Shown here: positions 1 through 8,361 of the stretch, piece after piece
How the letters are laid out: every line of letters starts with the position of its first letter
Numbering within the stretch: position 1 is the first letter of the stretch
Assembly: GCF_965237655.1 (NCBI RefSeq)
Contig: NZ_CBDEGB010000002.1
Coordinates: forward strand, 372,001-436,000
Direction: 5' to 3'
Source of the DNA: Poriferisodalis sp965237655
GTDB lineage: Bacteria; Actinomycetota; Acidimicrobiia; Acidimicrobiales; Poriferisodalaceae
Length of the DNA: 64,000 nucleotides
Notes under the pieces: model-generated
Databases searched by the model: none
What the model saw: the letters and a program-made list of their open reading frames with translations, nothing else
What the model was told of the DNA's origin: nothing
Program-made: the position numbers and the translations under genes

Positions 1-6
1 TGGGCG

Positions 7-933
7 ATGCTGGCGCCGGACCACCTCATCGGCATCGAGCCCGTGAGAGCCCGGGCCATCACCGCAGAGAAGGCCGCCATCAACGCCGTGATGGCGGGTT
101 GCCTGCCCCCGCACTTCCCGGTCGTGGTCACAGCGCTCACCGCCATGCTGGAGCCGGAATTCGGCCTCCACGGGCCGACGGCCTCCACCGGCGGTTGCGC
201 CGTGCTGCTGATCGTGAACGGCCCCATCAGGCACGAACTGGCGATGGACGCCACCTTCAGCGTGCTCGGGGGAGCCGACCGGTCGCGGGCGGTCATCGGC
301 CGGGCGGTGCGCCTCGTGCTGGCAAACGTGCTCGACGTACGGCCGGGCGGCATCGACCGCTCGACGCTGGGCCACCCCGGCAAACTCGGCTACTGCATCG
401 CCGAAGACGAGGAAGCAACCGGATGGGTGTCGCTGGGCGACCAGCGGCTCGGCACCACGACCGCAGAACGCGGCCAGGTGTCGTCGGTGACGGCCGTGGC
501 CTCGATGGCGCCCCGGCAGATCATGAACGAGTGGACGACCGACCCGGCCGAGCTGTGCGAAACCATCGCCGCTGAGATCCGGGCCAACCAGCTCAACTAC
601 TCCATCTGGCCCGGCAACTACGCAGTGGTGCTGCCGCCGCAGCTGCGCGAGCACTTTGACGCAGCCGGCTGGTCGAAGGACGACATTGCACGTTGCGTGT
701 ACGAGCGGGCACGGGTGCGCCGGGGGGACTGGGCCGCCGTAGGCAAGGGTGCGGTCGTCAAGGACCGGGCCGAGCGCGAGTACCCGGCGCTTGAGGCACC
801 GGAAGACCTCTTGATCGTCGCAGCTGGGGGACCTGCGGGCGGCTTCGCTGCCGTCATACCGCCCTGGCTGGGCACTCGAAGCCACGCCGCCACCGTGGCA
901 GTCGGTGCCTGCGTGGACTGTGAAGTGCGCTGA
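7..933 (+). CDS. Conserved protein of unknown function, probable partner of the UGSC protein
   Basis: I do not recognise a named domain. The 308-residue reading frame has strong actinobacterial codon bias and no signal peptide or membrane segment. It contains Cys residues near the N-terminus (in VMAGCLPPH) and in TGGCAVLL, and a Trp-rich stretch around residues 195-205 (NYSIWPGNYAVV). The frame may begin before the window, because the first in-window ATG is at position 7. Two genes downstream lies a UGSC-type selenoprotein, so a shared redox or catabolic role is possible but is only inferred from proximity. Confidence 0.7.
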   Translation: MLAPDHLIGIEPVRARAITAEKAAINAVMAGCLPPHFPVVVTALTAMLEPEFGLHGPTASTGGCAVLLIVNGPIRHELAMDATFSVLGGADRSRAVIGRAVRLVLANVLDVRPGGIDRSTLGHPGKLGYCIAEDEEATGWVSLGDQRLGTTTAERGQVSSVTAVASMAPRQIMNEWTTDPAELCETIAAEIRANQLNYSIWPGNYAVVLPPQLREHFDAAGWSKDDIARCVYERARVRRGDWAAVGKGAVVKDRAEREYPALEAPEDLLIVAAGGPAGGFAAVIPPWLGTRSHAATVAVGACVDCEVR

Positions 934-982
934 GCCTGAAGCCCGCGACCCCATCGGCCGGCAGTCGCGCCAGAATCGCACC

Positions 983-1759
983 ATGGAAGGAAACTCCGGC
1001 TCGCACCAACCGAAGGACAATTACGACGGCCTGCTGGCCGAACTGCCGGACGACTACCTGGCGTCGGTCGAGGACTACCACCGGCTGGCGTATGCGGTCG
1101 TCGGCGAGGCGCGACGTGTCGCGACAGGCCGGTTCGGTCTGCGGAGCCTGATTGAGGGTCTCGGCACCCCGGTCTTCGACGTCCCCATGGGCCGCGCCGG
1201 TGAGATGGAGTGCCGGGTGTGGATCGCGGGCGACGAGCTGTACGCCGACGAGGGCGGCGTGGTGCGCAGCATGCACATCACGACGCTGGCGGCGGCAGCC
1301 GCCTTCGTCGGCGTCGCACCGGGGACCGAAGCTCGGGAGCACGACAGTCCAGAGCTGGGTGACACAGAGCGCTGGCTGAGGGTCAGCCCCGAAGTGGGTG
1401 CGCACCTCGAGTCGTGGTTCCGACTCGGCAACGACGTTCTGGAGCAGCTGAGGGCTTTGCCGGATGCCGTCGATGCCGACGAGGTTCAGCTATGGCCGGG
1501 GCACTTCGACATCGCAACTGCAATCGGCGGCGCGGAACGCGGAACCAGAGCGACGTACGGGCTGTCTCCGGGCGACGCTGCCCATCCGTACCCGTATGCA
1601 TACGTCGGACCATGGGGCGAGGTGGACCGCGCCGACCCCTACTGGAATGATCCCGCATTCGGCGCCTCGCTTCCATACAGCGAGATGCTCGGAACAGCGA
1701 ATCCCGCCGACGCTGCGTTCGAGTTCTTGTTTGCCGGCTACGACAGCATCAACGGCTGA
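983..1759 (+). CDS. Conserved actinobacterial hypothetical protein
   Basis: A 258-residue soluble protein with no signal peptide or membrane helix. The ATG at 983 was preferred to the upstream in-frame GTG at 905, because the extension would overlap the previous gene. A conserved block near residues 170-215 (LWPGHFDIAT, then SPGDAAHPYPYAYVGPW) resembles an uncharacterised actinobacterial family I have seen annotated only as hypothetical. It lies between the 308-residue protein and the UGSC selenoprotein on the same strand. No catalytic function can be assigned. Confidence 0.75.
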   Translation: MEGNSGSHQPKDNYDGLLAELPDDYLASVEDYHRLAYAVVGEARRVATGRFGLRSLIEGLGTPVFDVPMGRAGEMECRVWIAGDELYADEGGVVRSMHITTLAAAAAFVGVAPGTEAREHDSPELGDTERWLRVSPEVGAHLESWFRLGNDVLEQLRALPDAVDADEVQLWPGHFDIATAIGGAERGTRATYGLSPGDAAHPYPYAYVGPWGEVDRADPYWNDPAFGASLPYSEMLGTANPADAAFEFLFAGYDSING

Positions 1760-1875
1760 CCTGCCAGCCAGAGTGCCCGGCCCCGTACTGCGCACGCCGA
1801 TCGGGGCGGTCCTCGTGGCACCATGTACGCAGCCGGTTGCTAGCGGGTGCGCGACCACGCCCGAGGAGGGTTGAC

Positions 1876-2394
1876 GTGGAAGTACTGAACCCGACCCACG
1901 AACAGGATCCCGCCGGGTTCGCGGCGCCGGCGCGGCTGGCCACGCTGAAGGGCGCGACCATCGGCTTCATCTCCAACGGCAAGGAGAACACCAGGCCGTT
2001 CTTCGACCACGTCGAGCGTCTGCTGCGCGACTGTCACGGCGTGGCCAGGGTGATCCGGCGGACTAAACCCAACTACAGCGCGCCCGCGCAGCACGAGTTG
2101 CTAGCCGAGGCCATGGGCTGGGACGCCGTGCTCGCAGGCGTCGGCGACTGAGGCAGTTGCTCGTCGTGCAGTCTGCACGACGCAGTCGCCGCCGAGCGGG
2201 CTGGAGTGCCCGCCGTTAGCGTTATGACCAGCGCCTTTGCCGACGCTGCCGAGCTCATGGCGCGCGTCCAGGGTGTGCCCGACCACCCGTTCACCGTGAT
2301 CGAGCACCCGATCGCAAGCGCCGATGATGCGGGGCTCGCCGAACGAGCCGAGACGGCCGTCGTGCAGGTCGTTGAGCTGCTTGTCGCCGACTAG
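1876..2394 (+). CDS. UGSC-family selenoprotein (in-frame UGA read as selenocysteine)
   Basis: A 172-residue protein is obtained if the UGA at 2149-2151 is decoded as selenocysteine (residue 92). This gives the family signature GVGD-U-GSC followed by SSCSLHDAV and AGVPAVSVMT. The GTG start at 1876 has a strong ribosome site (GAGGAGG, 1863-1869). Reading frame and family conservation continue across the UGA to the TAG at 2392-2394, ending after HPIASADDAGLAERAET. A hairpin right after the UGA matches bacterial SECIS elements. UGSC proteins are a known family with Sec or Cys versions and probable thiol-redox chemistry; their substrate is unknown to me. Standard gene callers would split this into two short ORFs. 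Confidence 0.85.
2149..2182 (+). promoter_or_regulatory. Bacterial SECIS element and Sec-UGA codon
   Basis: UGA occupies 2149-2151. Eleven bases later, CGTCGTGCA (2162-2170) pairs perfectly with TGCACGACG (2174-2182) around a GTC loop. The apical portion GCAGTCTGC closely resembles the E. coli fdhF SECIS tip (GCAGGTCTGC), whose loop GU is read by SelB. The spacing is in the range used by bacterial SECIS elements. The selA, selB, selC and selD genes are not in this window. Confidence 0.8.
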
Positions 2395-2477
2395 CGTCGC
2401 ACCACCCGCCCGCCCTCCGGCGGACCGAACTGCGATTCGCTGCATATGGAGCGAACAACGATTTGGAGCAGCTGAAC

Positions 2478-2945
2478 ATGGTTCAACCAATTCCCGACGA
2501 CTACCCCCGCATCTCGGTCGGGCTGAGCGTGGACGGCGCCACAGACGCAATCGCGTTCTATACCGAGGTGCTCGGGATGACCGAGCGGATGCGCATCCCG
2601 ATGGGTGACAGGATTGGCCACGCCGAGCTGACCCTGGGCGAATCGGTGGTCATGCTGGCCGATGAGTTCCCTGAGATGGGATTCGGCTCCCCGAAGCGAC
2701 TGGGCGGGACGCCGGTCAACATGAGCGTGTACGTCGAAGACGTCGATGCGACATTCGCGGCTGCACTGGCAGCAGGCGCGACAGAGGTGCGGCCCGTTGT
2801 CGACCAGTTCTATGGCGACCGCTCAGGCATGATCGAGGACCCGTGGGGTCACCGCTGGAACATTGCAACCCACGTCGAGGACGTGGATCCCGAAGAATTG
2901 GCACGCCGGTCCGAGGCTGCCATGGCCGAGATGTCGGGGGATTGA
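2478..2945 (+). CDS. VOC family protein (glyoxalase/PhnB-like)
   Basis: A 155-residue vicinal-oxygen-chelate fold protein. The N-terminal half contains the AIAFYTEVLGM motif and the second half RSGMIEDPWGHRWNIATH, both characteristic of PhnB/glyoxalase-like proteins. The ATG at 2478 was chosen because GGAGCAG lies about 7 nt upstream; a TTG at 2463 is possible but less likely. The ligand or substrate cannot be predicted. Metal-binding residues are only partly obvious (the His in WGHRW). The gene is 83 nt after the selenoprotein, so co-transcription is possible. Confidence 0.85.
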   Translation: MVQPIPDDYPRISVGLSVDGATDAIAFYTEVLGMTERMRIPMGDRIGHAELTLGESVVMLADEFPEMGFGSPKRLGGTPVNMSVYVEDVDATFAAALAAGATEVRPVVDQFYGDRSGMIEDPWGHRWNIATHVEDVDPEELARRSEAAMAEMSGD

Positions 2946-3252
2946 CCGGCAACATCGAGCGTCGAGCCCCGGCTCGACTTCCGACTCCGGCTTAGCCCTC
3001 CGCGCCGTTCGAGCGCCAGCTCCACCACCCACCACACCACTGCAGGCAGCCCCCACGCCAGGGCAAGTCCCTGGGTGCCTCCCGTCAGCAGGAACAGCCG
3101 ATCCGGCCGATGCCGCACGGCGCCGCAGCCTAGGAACGCCCCGTCGGGCAAGATGCATCGAGTTGATGGAGCGAAAGAGCCCGCCCACGGCACCGGAGAC
3201 GATCCCACGAGGTCTGACCGATGAGCACCACGACGACAACACAGCACCGCAT
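2946..3252 (+). other. Gene-poor stretch, possibly decayed coding DNA
   Basis: No credible intact gene. The minus strand carries an open frame (about 2990-3130) with hydrophobic composition (ALAWGLPAVVWWVVELAL), but it has no plausible start, runs into other genes, and could be the remnant of a membrane protein. The stretch leads directly into the truncated oxidoreductase that follows, which fits a local deletion or rearrangement. Confidence 0.3.
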
Positions 3253-3255
3253 TGA

Positions 3256-3966
3256 CGGGGCGACGACGGCCTCGACGCCGAGCGGATGCGGGAGTACATC
3301 GAGGCGGTACGGGCCATTTGGCACACCTTCGAGACCGGTGAGAGGCTCAACCACCGCGGCGAGTTCTATACCCACGCCCTCATGACGCCGTTCTTCAGTC
3401 CAGGCCCGATCGGGATGGCGCCACCAGCGATCTACGTGGCCGGGGTCGGACCCCGCATGGTCGCGGTGATCGGCGCTGCGGCCGATGGCTTCTTCGTCCA
3501 CCCGTTCCACACGGCCCAGTTCATGACCGACGTGACGCTGCCAGCGTTGGCGGCGGGCGCGGAGTCAGCAGGGCGTGACGTCAGCGACGTCACCGTTGCC
3601 TGCCTGACCATCGTCGCGATGGGGGAGAACGACGAGCAGATCGGCAAGGCGCGCCGTTCGGCAGCCGACCAGCTTGCGTTCTACGGGTCGACGCCTGCTT
3701 ACGCCGGCGCGCTCGACCACCACGGCTACGTCGACCTGCAGCCACGGCTCAACGCACTGTCCAAGCAGGGCAACTGGCGAGAAACGACCGACCTCATCGA
3801 CGACGATCTGCTCGACCTGGTCGTCGTGTCCGGCACACCGGCAGAAGTCGGCGCCCAGATCGCCGAGCGCAACACGTTCGCGGACCGCACGACGATGATG
3901 TTCTACGGCCCCACCCCGACACAGGACACCATCGCCGAAGCTGTATCTGCTGCCGGCAGCGCATGA
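3256..3966 (+). pseudogene. N-terminally truncated F420-type LLM oxidoreductase
   Basis: The open frame (first in-frame ATG 3286, 226 residues) encodes only the C-terminal two thirds of a luciferase-like monooxygenase. It begins at the helix usually found near residue 110 (MREYIEAVRAIW), then HRGEFYTHALMTPFFSP, the GVGPRMVAVIGAAADGF motif and the conserved C-terminal VSGTPAEVGAQIAER. The missing part contains the N-terminal barrel strands that help form the cofactor site. An in-frame TGA at 3253 and no homologous sequence upstream indicate truncation rather than an alternative start. It is probably non-functional, although a folded fragment cannot be excluded. Confidence 0.7.
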
Positions 3967-4378
3967 GTGAGTGCTTCGCTGTGCGGTATCTCAGGAGCAG
4001 ATGCAACGGTTGGTGAGTCGACGACTTACTTGCGGAGGCGCCGGCGCTTCTTGTCGTACCCATCGCTGGCTCCATTCTGTTGTCTCGACCTGCGACCGGC
4101 GTTGCGGAGCGTCTGCAGCGTGTCTTGAGGGGAACAATTGTCGCCGTCGTGGTTCTCGTCTGCTCCATCTTGGTGGCACGATGGGCAGTGCGCACATTCG
4201 TGCAAACCGAGGTACCAACTCAATCTGAGGCTGTCGAGACCGTAGGGCGGGAGGCCCCCACACGTGACACCCCATTCGTATGATCGGGCTCGTGACACCG
4301 GTAACTCCGCCGTGTGATCGGCCCGATGAACTAGGACGCGCGCATGGGCCAGGAGAACGAGACAGAGACGGGACAACT
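3967..4378 (+). other. Intergenic region with a weak small membrane-protein ORF
   Basis: No confident gene. A TTG-started frame at 4080-4283 (67 codons) contains one convincing hydrophobic helix (TIVAVVVLVCSILVARWAV) followed by a polar tail, and could be a small membrane protein. It has no clear ribosome site, and the frame is hydrophobic upstream too, before an in-frame stop at 4014. Promoter elements for the following gene were not recognised. Confidence 0.3.
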
Positions 4379-4549
4379 ATGGCGAAGAACGGTGAACCCG
4401 GAGCCGGGCGCAGCGGTGCCGTGCGAGGACGATCTCAGGTTCGCAACCCGCGCACAAACCTTTGGGTGAAGCGGGACCTCTCGTCCGGACGCTTCATGAA
4501 GGCCAAGAAGGATGGCGGCTCGTTCAAGGGTGCGCGTCGCGAACGCTGA
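4379..4549 (+). CDS. Small basic conserved protein (56 residues)
   Basis: A 56-residue Lys/Arg-rich polypeptide starting MAKNGEPGAG and ending in a conserved block NPRTNLWVKRDLSSGRFMK, then GGSFKGARRER. Short proteins with this NPRTGxWxKRDxxTGRFM pattern are widespread in actinobacteria and are annotated hypothetical. The charge suggests nucleic-acid or ribosome contact, but that is inference. The ATG at 4379 is preferred over an in-frame upstream ATG at 4280. The tag gene overlaps its 3' end in another frame. Confidence 0.65.
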   Translation: MAKNGEPGAGRSGAVRGRSQVRNPRTNLWVKRDLSSGRFMKAKKDGGSFKGARRER

Positions 4550-5213
4550 ATACGGCCGCTTTACAGCCGACGCGCCCGATGGGTTGCGGCGGCGATCAGA
4601 CGGATCGCTGGCGTGCTGGTGGGGCGAAGGCCATAGCGACTACGAGGCCTATCACGACACCGAGTGGGGCGTGCCGGTGACGGACGACGTGGGGCTCTAC
4701 GAGAAGATGTGCCTCGAGGGCTTCCAGTCCGGGCTGTCGTGGCTGACGATCCTGCGCAAGCGGGAGAACTTCCGGGCGGCATTCAGCGCATTCGACTTCG
4801 AGGTGGTGGCTGGCTTCGGCGACGCCGACATCGAGCGGCTGCTGGGCGACGCAGGCATCGTGCGGCACCGCGGCAAGATCGAAGCGACGATCAACAACGC
4901 CCGTGCTGCACTCGACATGATCGGGGCACACGGCAGCCTGGCCGCCTTCTTCTGGTCCTTCGAACCTGCCCTCGGCGACCGGCCATCAGTTATCGACCAC
5001 AGCACGCTCGCCTCGATGGCAACGACACCCGAATCGACCGCACTGAGCAAGGCGCTGCGCAAGCTCGGCTGGCGTTTCGTCGGCCCCACCACCTGCTACG
5101 CCTTGATGCAGGCCTCGGGAATCGTCAACGACCATCTCGAAGACTGCCATCGCCGACCCGTTGTCGAGTCGGCCCGTAACACGATGGCGCGGCCGGCGAT
5201 TCCAGGGCGCTAG
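4512..5213 (+). CDS. tag: DNA-3-methyladenine glycosylase I
   Basis: Excises 3-methyladenine from alkylated DNA as the first step of base-excision repair. The 233-residue frame shows the family opening CWWGEGHSDYEAYHDTEWG with the zinc Cys and His, the GFQSGLSWLTILRKRENFR block that forms the base pocket, and the C-terminal HLEDC providing the second His and Cys of the HHCC zinc site. Length is normal once about 30 residues of doubtful N-terminus are discounted. The true start may lie downstream of the ATG at 4512, which overlaps the preceding small gene by 38 nt. Confidence 0.92.
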   Translation: MAARSRVRVANAEYGRFTADAPDGLRRRSDGSLACWWGEGHSDYEAYHDTEWGVPVTDDVGLYEKMCLEGFQSGLSWLTILRKRENFRAAFSAFDFEVVAGFGDADIERLLGDAGIVRHRGKIEATINNARAALDMIGAHGSLAAFFWSFEPALGDRPSVIDHSTLASMATTPESTALSKALRKLGWRFVGPTTCYALMQASGIVNDHLEDCHRRPVVESARNTMARPAIPGR

Positions 5214-5214
5214 C

Positions 5215-5952
5215 TCAGGCCGAGCCGGCACCGGCTCCTACCGCGGCCACGCCGTCCTCGGTGGCGAGGTGTGTCATCGGCACGTCGTGAGGTTCGGCCG
5301 GGAGCCGGTCGAACACCAGTGACCCGGGGGTGACTCCGATGCGAAGGCAGTGCGACGGCAGCCGGGACAGCAATTCGTCGAAGTAGCCGGCACCGTGGCC
5401 GAGACGGGTTCCACGTCGGTCGAACGCAACGCCGGGAATGAGTGCCAGTGAGATGTGGCGGGGCTGCAGCTCGAATGCGCCTGCAACGGGTTGTGGGAAC
5501 CCGAAACGGTGCTGTTCCATTGCACCGATGGCTGGGTGCAGCGTGAGCGGCCCGTCCGGCGGAGTCCGCGTCGCTGCGAAGCGCTGCCAACCCAGTGCTT
5601 CCGCCAGACCATCGAGCGAGAGCTCGTGCGGCATCGCTCGGTAGAACAAGATCAGCCCGTTGCCGTCGGGCATAGCGCCGCGGTCGTCGCGGTCGTCGCG
5701 GTCGGTGAGGTCGTCGCGCTCGCGCCAAGTGACATCGACAGACTCGATGAAGCGGCACAAACTCGCCACGATCGCAGCAGTGATGCCGGCATCGACGTGG
5801 GTCTGCCGATCGCGCAGCCAGCGCCGCCACGTGTCCTTGGATGCTCCCTCAGTGGGGGGCTCGCGCACCTCGCACACGCTAGATGCAACAGTTGCGACCG
5901 ATCGGACTGAGGCGGGCGGCGCCAGCGGGGCGGCGGTCAAGATCGCTGTCAC
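5215..5952 (-). CDS. 5-formyltetrahydrofolate cyclo-ligase
   Basis: Converts 5-formyl-THF to 5,10-methenyl-THF with ATP, returning folate to the one-carbon pool. The C-terminal signature PGVAFDRRGTRLGHGAGYFD is diagnostic. The protein is 245 residues from a GTG at 5952, somewhat long for the family because of an N-terminal extension and a charged insert (residues about 76-96, repeated Asp-Arg-Asp) encoded by short GTCGTCGCG-type repeats. It converges on tag with 1 nt between stop codons and is divergent from the DUF4032 gene. Confidence 0.9.
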   Translation of the reverse strand: MTAILTAAPLAPPASVRSVATVASSVCEVREPPTEGASKDTWRRWLRDRQTHVDAGITAAIVASLCRFIESVDVTWRERDDLTDRDDRDDRGAMPDGNGLILFYRAMPHELSLDGLAEALGWQRFAATRTPPDGPLTLHPAIGAMEQHRFGFPQPVAGAFELQPRHISLALIPGVAFDRRGTRLGHGAGYFDELLSRLPSHCLRIGVTPGSLVFDRLPAEPHDVPMTHLATEDGVAAVGAGAGSA

Positions 5953-6020
5953 GGTGCAGAATCATCACATCTTCGATCTCAGCGTTCACACGGCGATCTG
6001 GGACTGATAACGGGAGCGCG

Positions 6021-7337
6021 GTGCCTGCTGGTCTGCAAATCATCACTCGGCAAGGGCATCCAGATTTTCTCGATCTGCCATGGGGGCAGCCGCTCGAGCT
6101 TTGGGGCGGCACGACAGACCGGCTGATCAGCGTCCGCCGGGGACTGAGCCGCCACGTCGTGCGAATGGTCTCCTACGACGGCAGGGTCTACGCGCTCAAG
6201 GAAACCGAACAGCGGCTCGCGGAGCGCGAGTATCGGGTGCTTCGACAGCTCGAGGACTCGCGCCTGCCCGCGGTCAAAGCAGTCGGCGTCGTGACCGGCC
6301 GCCGCAACCGCGACGGCCAGGATCTCAAGTCGGTGCTGGTCACCCGCTTCTTGGACTTCGCGCTTCCGTACCAGCACCTGTTTCGCACCACTGCGACCTC
6401 GTTGCTGCGCGATCGCCTGCTCGATGCCGCCGTCGTCCTGCTGTCGAGGCTTCATCTCGAGGGGATCTACTGGGGCGACATCTCGCTGGCGAATGTGCTG
6501 TTCAGGCGCGACGCGGGAGCGCTGATGGCATATCTGGTCGATGCGGAGACAGCCGAGTGCCGCCCGAGCCTCAGCGACGAGATGCGCGAGCACGATCTGG
6601 CGCTCGGTGTCGAGAACATCGCAGGGGGCTTGTACGACGCCATCAGCGAAGGACTGCTCGAGGCCGACGCCGACCCGATCGAGATCACCGATGAACTTCT
6701 TGACCGATACCGCTGGCTCTGGGCAGAGCTGACACGCGAGGACGACATCGCAGCGCATGAACGGTGGCGCATCCGCGAGCGCATCGAGCGACTGAACGCG
6801 ATGGGGTTCGACGTCGAAGAGCTCTCCGTGGTGCAGTCGTCCGACGGCTCTCGGCTGCGGATCCGGCCTGTGGTGCTCGAAGAGGGCCACGCACACCTGC
6901 GACTACGGCGACTGACTGGTCTCGAGGTCCAAGAGAACCAGGCACGGACGCTGCTCAACGCGGTCGACGCGTACGGGCTGGCGCTCGAACGAGAAGCAGG
7001 TCATGTGCTGCCCGAGTCGGTGAAGGCCTACCGGTGGCTCTCCGAGCGGTACGAGCCGGTGATTGCTGCGATTCCAGACCGGTATCGGGACCGTCTCGAC
7101 GACGCCCAGCTGATCTACGAGTTCATCGAGCATCGGTTTGAGCGCTCGAAAGCGGCTGGCCGTCAGGTCGAGAACGACGAGGCGATGGTCACCTTTGTCG
7201 ACGAGGTGCTCGAGCGGCTGCCCCGAGAGCGGACGCTCATCGATCATGACGGAGGCAACGACCCCGGCGATGTCTTGCTGGGGGCGCCTGAGCTGGGGGC
7301 GCATGAGGCACCCACCCCAACCGCAGGCGAGGCGTAG
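6021..7337 (+). CDS. DUF4032 domain protein (kinase-like fold)
   Basis: A 438-residue actinobacterial protein with an N-terminal lipopolysaccharide-kinase-like region. Visible features are VYALKETEQRLAEREYRVLR (ATP-lysine-like segment), GIYWGDISLANVLFR (catalytic-loop-like, HGD replaced by WGD) and YLVDAETAEC (DFG-like position). The C-terminal half is the DUF4032 domain. The GTG at 6021 has GGGAGCG upstream and was preferred to longer in-frame options that overlap the divergent gene. Substrate unknown. Confidence 0.85.
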   Translation: MPAGLQIITRQGHPDFLDLPWGQPLELWGGTTDRLISVRRGLSRHVVRMVSYDGRVYALKETEQRLAEREYRVLRQLEDSRLPAVKAVGVVTGRRNRDGQDLKSVLVTRFLDFALPYQHLFRTTATSLLRDRLLDAAVVLLSRLHLEGIYWGDISLANVLFRRDAGALMAYLVDAETAECRPSLSDEMREHDLALGVENIAGGLYDAISEGLLEADADPIEITDELLDRYRWLWAELTREDDIAAHERWRIRERIERLNAMGFDVEELSVVQSSDGSRLRIRPVVLEEGHAHLRLRRLTGLEVQENQARTLLNAVDAYGLALEREAGHVLPESVKAYRWLSERYEPVIAAIPDRYRDRLDDAQLIYEFIEHRFERSKAAGRQVENDEAMVTFVDEVLERLPRERTLIDHDGGNDPGDVLLGAPELGAHEAPTPTAGEA

Positions 7338-7347
7338 GCTGCGCGCA

Positions 7348-8361
7348 GTGGGGATCGGGGAAGTCACGCTTCCGCCGCTGTACGAGCGTCCGCCTCGGCC
7401 GCTGGCCATGACGCGCTGGCTGGTCACCAAGTATTTCTGGTGGCAGAACGCGCTCTGGATTGTCATCGGCGTTGTGGCGTGGACGTGGCTGACGCCATCG
7501 CTCGACCGCTTCGCCGCGCCCGCCCCGTGGGCGGTCGCGCTGGTGTATGCGCGCAACGTCGGGCTCATGGTCGTCATCGTCGGCGGTTTGCACTGGTGGC
7601 TGTACATGCGGCGCTCCCAAGGGACGCAGCACAAGTACGACGAACGATGGTTGTCAGTCGGGCGGCGGCCGTTCCTGTTCCGGCATCAGACACGCGACAA
7701 CGTGTTCTGGTCGCTGGTGAGTGCCTGCTCGATCGCAGCGCTGTACGAGTCGCTGATGCTGTGGCTGTATGCCAACGACCTGATCTGGACGATCCCGGCC
7801 CGCAGCAGCCTTCTGTATGCAGTTGCGCTGACGTTTGCCATGTTCCCGCTGGTGTCAGTGCACTTCTACGCCAACCACCGACTGCTGCACACCCGGCTCC
7901 TGTACCGCACGGCGCATTCGCTGCATCACCACAACGTGAACATCGGTCCGTGGACCGGCGTCGCCATGCACCCCGTTGAGCACGTGCTGTATTTCTCAGC
8001 GCCGCTCATGTTCCTGCTGATACCGGGCAATCCGGACCTCGTGACGCTGACTGCCACGTACCTGCTGCTGTCACCTGCACCGTCGCATTCGGGCTTCGAC
8101 CGCTACATCGTGGCCGGCGGGCGCACCATCGCAGGCGGCGACCGCTTCCACACGCTTCACCACCGTTACTTCGACTGCAACTACGGCACGTCGCTGGTGC
8201 CCATGGACAAGTGGTTCGGGACGTGGCACGACGGCAGCGACAAGGCCACCGATCAGGTCAAGCAGCGCCGCGCGAAGAAGGCGAGCACGCGCTCGACCGG
8301 CTGGGTCGAGCCGCTGGCTCGACCCAGCCGTGAATTCGAGACGACGGGACGCGCCCGCTAG
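7348..8361 (+). CDS. Sterol desaturase / fatty acid hydroxylase superfamily membrane protein
   Basis: A 337-residue integral membrane di-iron enzyme candidate. It has about five hydrophobic helices, and the His clusters expected for the di-iron site are present: HFYANHRLLH, HSLHHHN, HPVEH and HTLHH near the C-terminus. Such enzymes hydroxylate or desaturate lipids or carotenoids using O2; the actual substrate is not predictable. The GTG at 7348 lies 10 nt after the DUF4032 stop, suggesting an operon. The gene converges with the SDR and overlaps its end by 4 nt. Confidence 0.85.
   Translation: MGIGEVTLPPLYERPPRPLAMTRWLVTKYFWWQNALWIVIGVVAWTWLTPSLDRFAAPAPWAVALVYARNVGLMVVIVGGLHWWLYMRRSQGTQHKYDERWLSVGRRPFLFRHQTRDNVFWSLVSACSIAALYESLMLWLYANDLIWTIPARSSLLYAVALTFAMFPLVSVHFYANHRLLHTRLLYRTAHSLHHHNVNIGPWTGVAMHPVEHVLYFSAPLMFLLIPGNPDLVTLTATYLLLSPAPSHSGFDRYIVAGGRTIAGGDRFHTLHHRYFDCNYGTSLVPMDKWFGTWHDGSDKATDQVKQRRAKKASTRSTGWVEPLARPSREFETTGRAR

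Noticed and set aside
2206..2394. Separate small gene downstream of the UGA in the UGSC region
   Set aside because: It is in the same frame, continues the family sequence and has no ribosome site, so it is the second part of one selenoprotein.
4026..4376. Minus-strand frame with CAHCPSCH and a basic tail, zinc-finger-like
   Set aside because: Composition is erratic, no good start, and it overlaps a plus-strand frame of equal weakness; not enough support for a gene.
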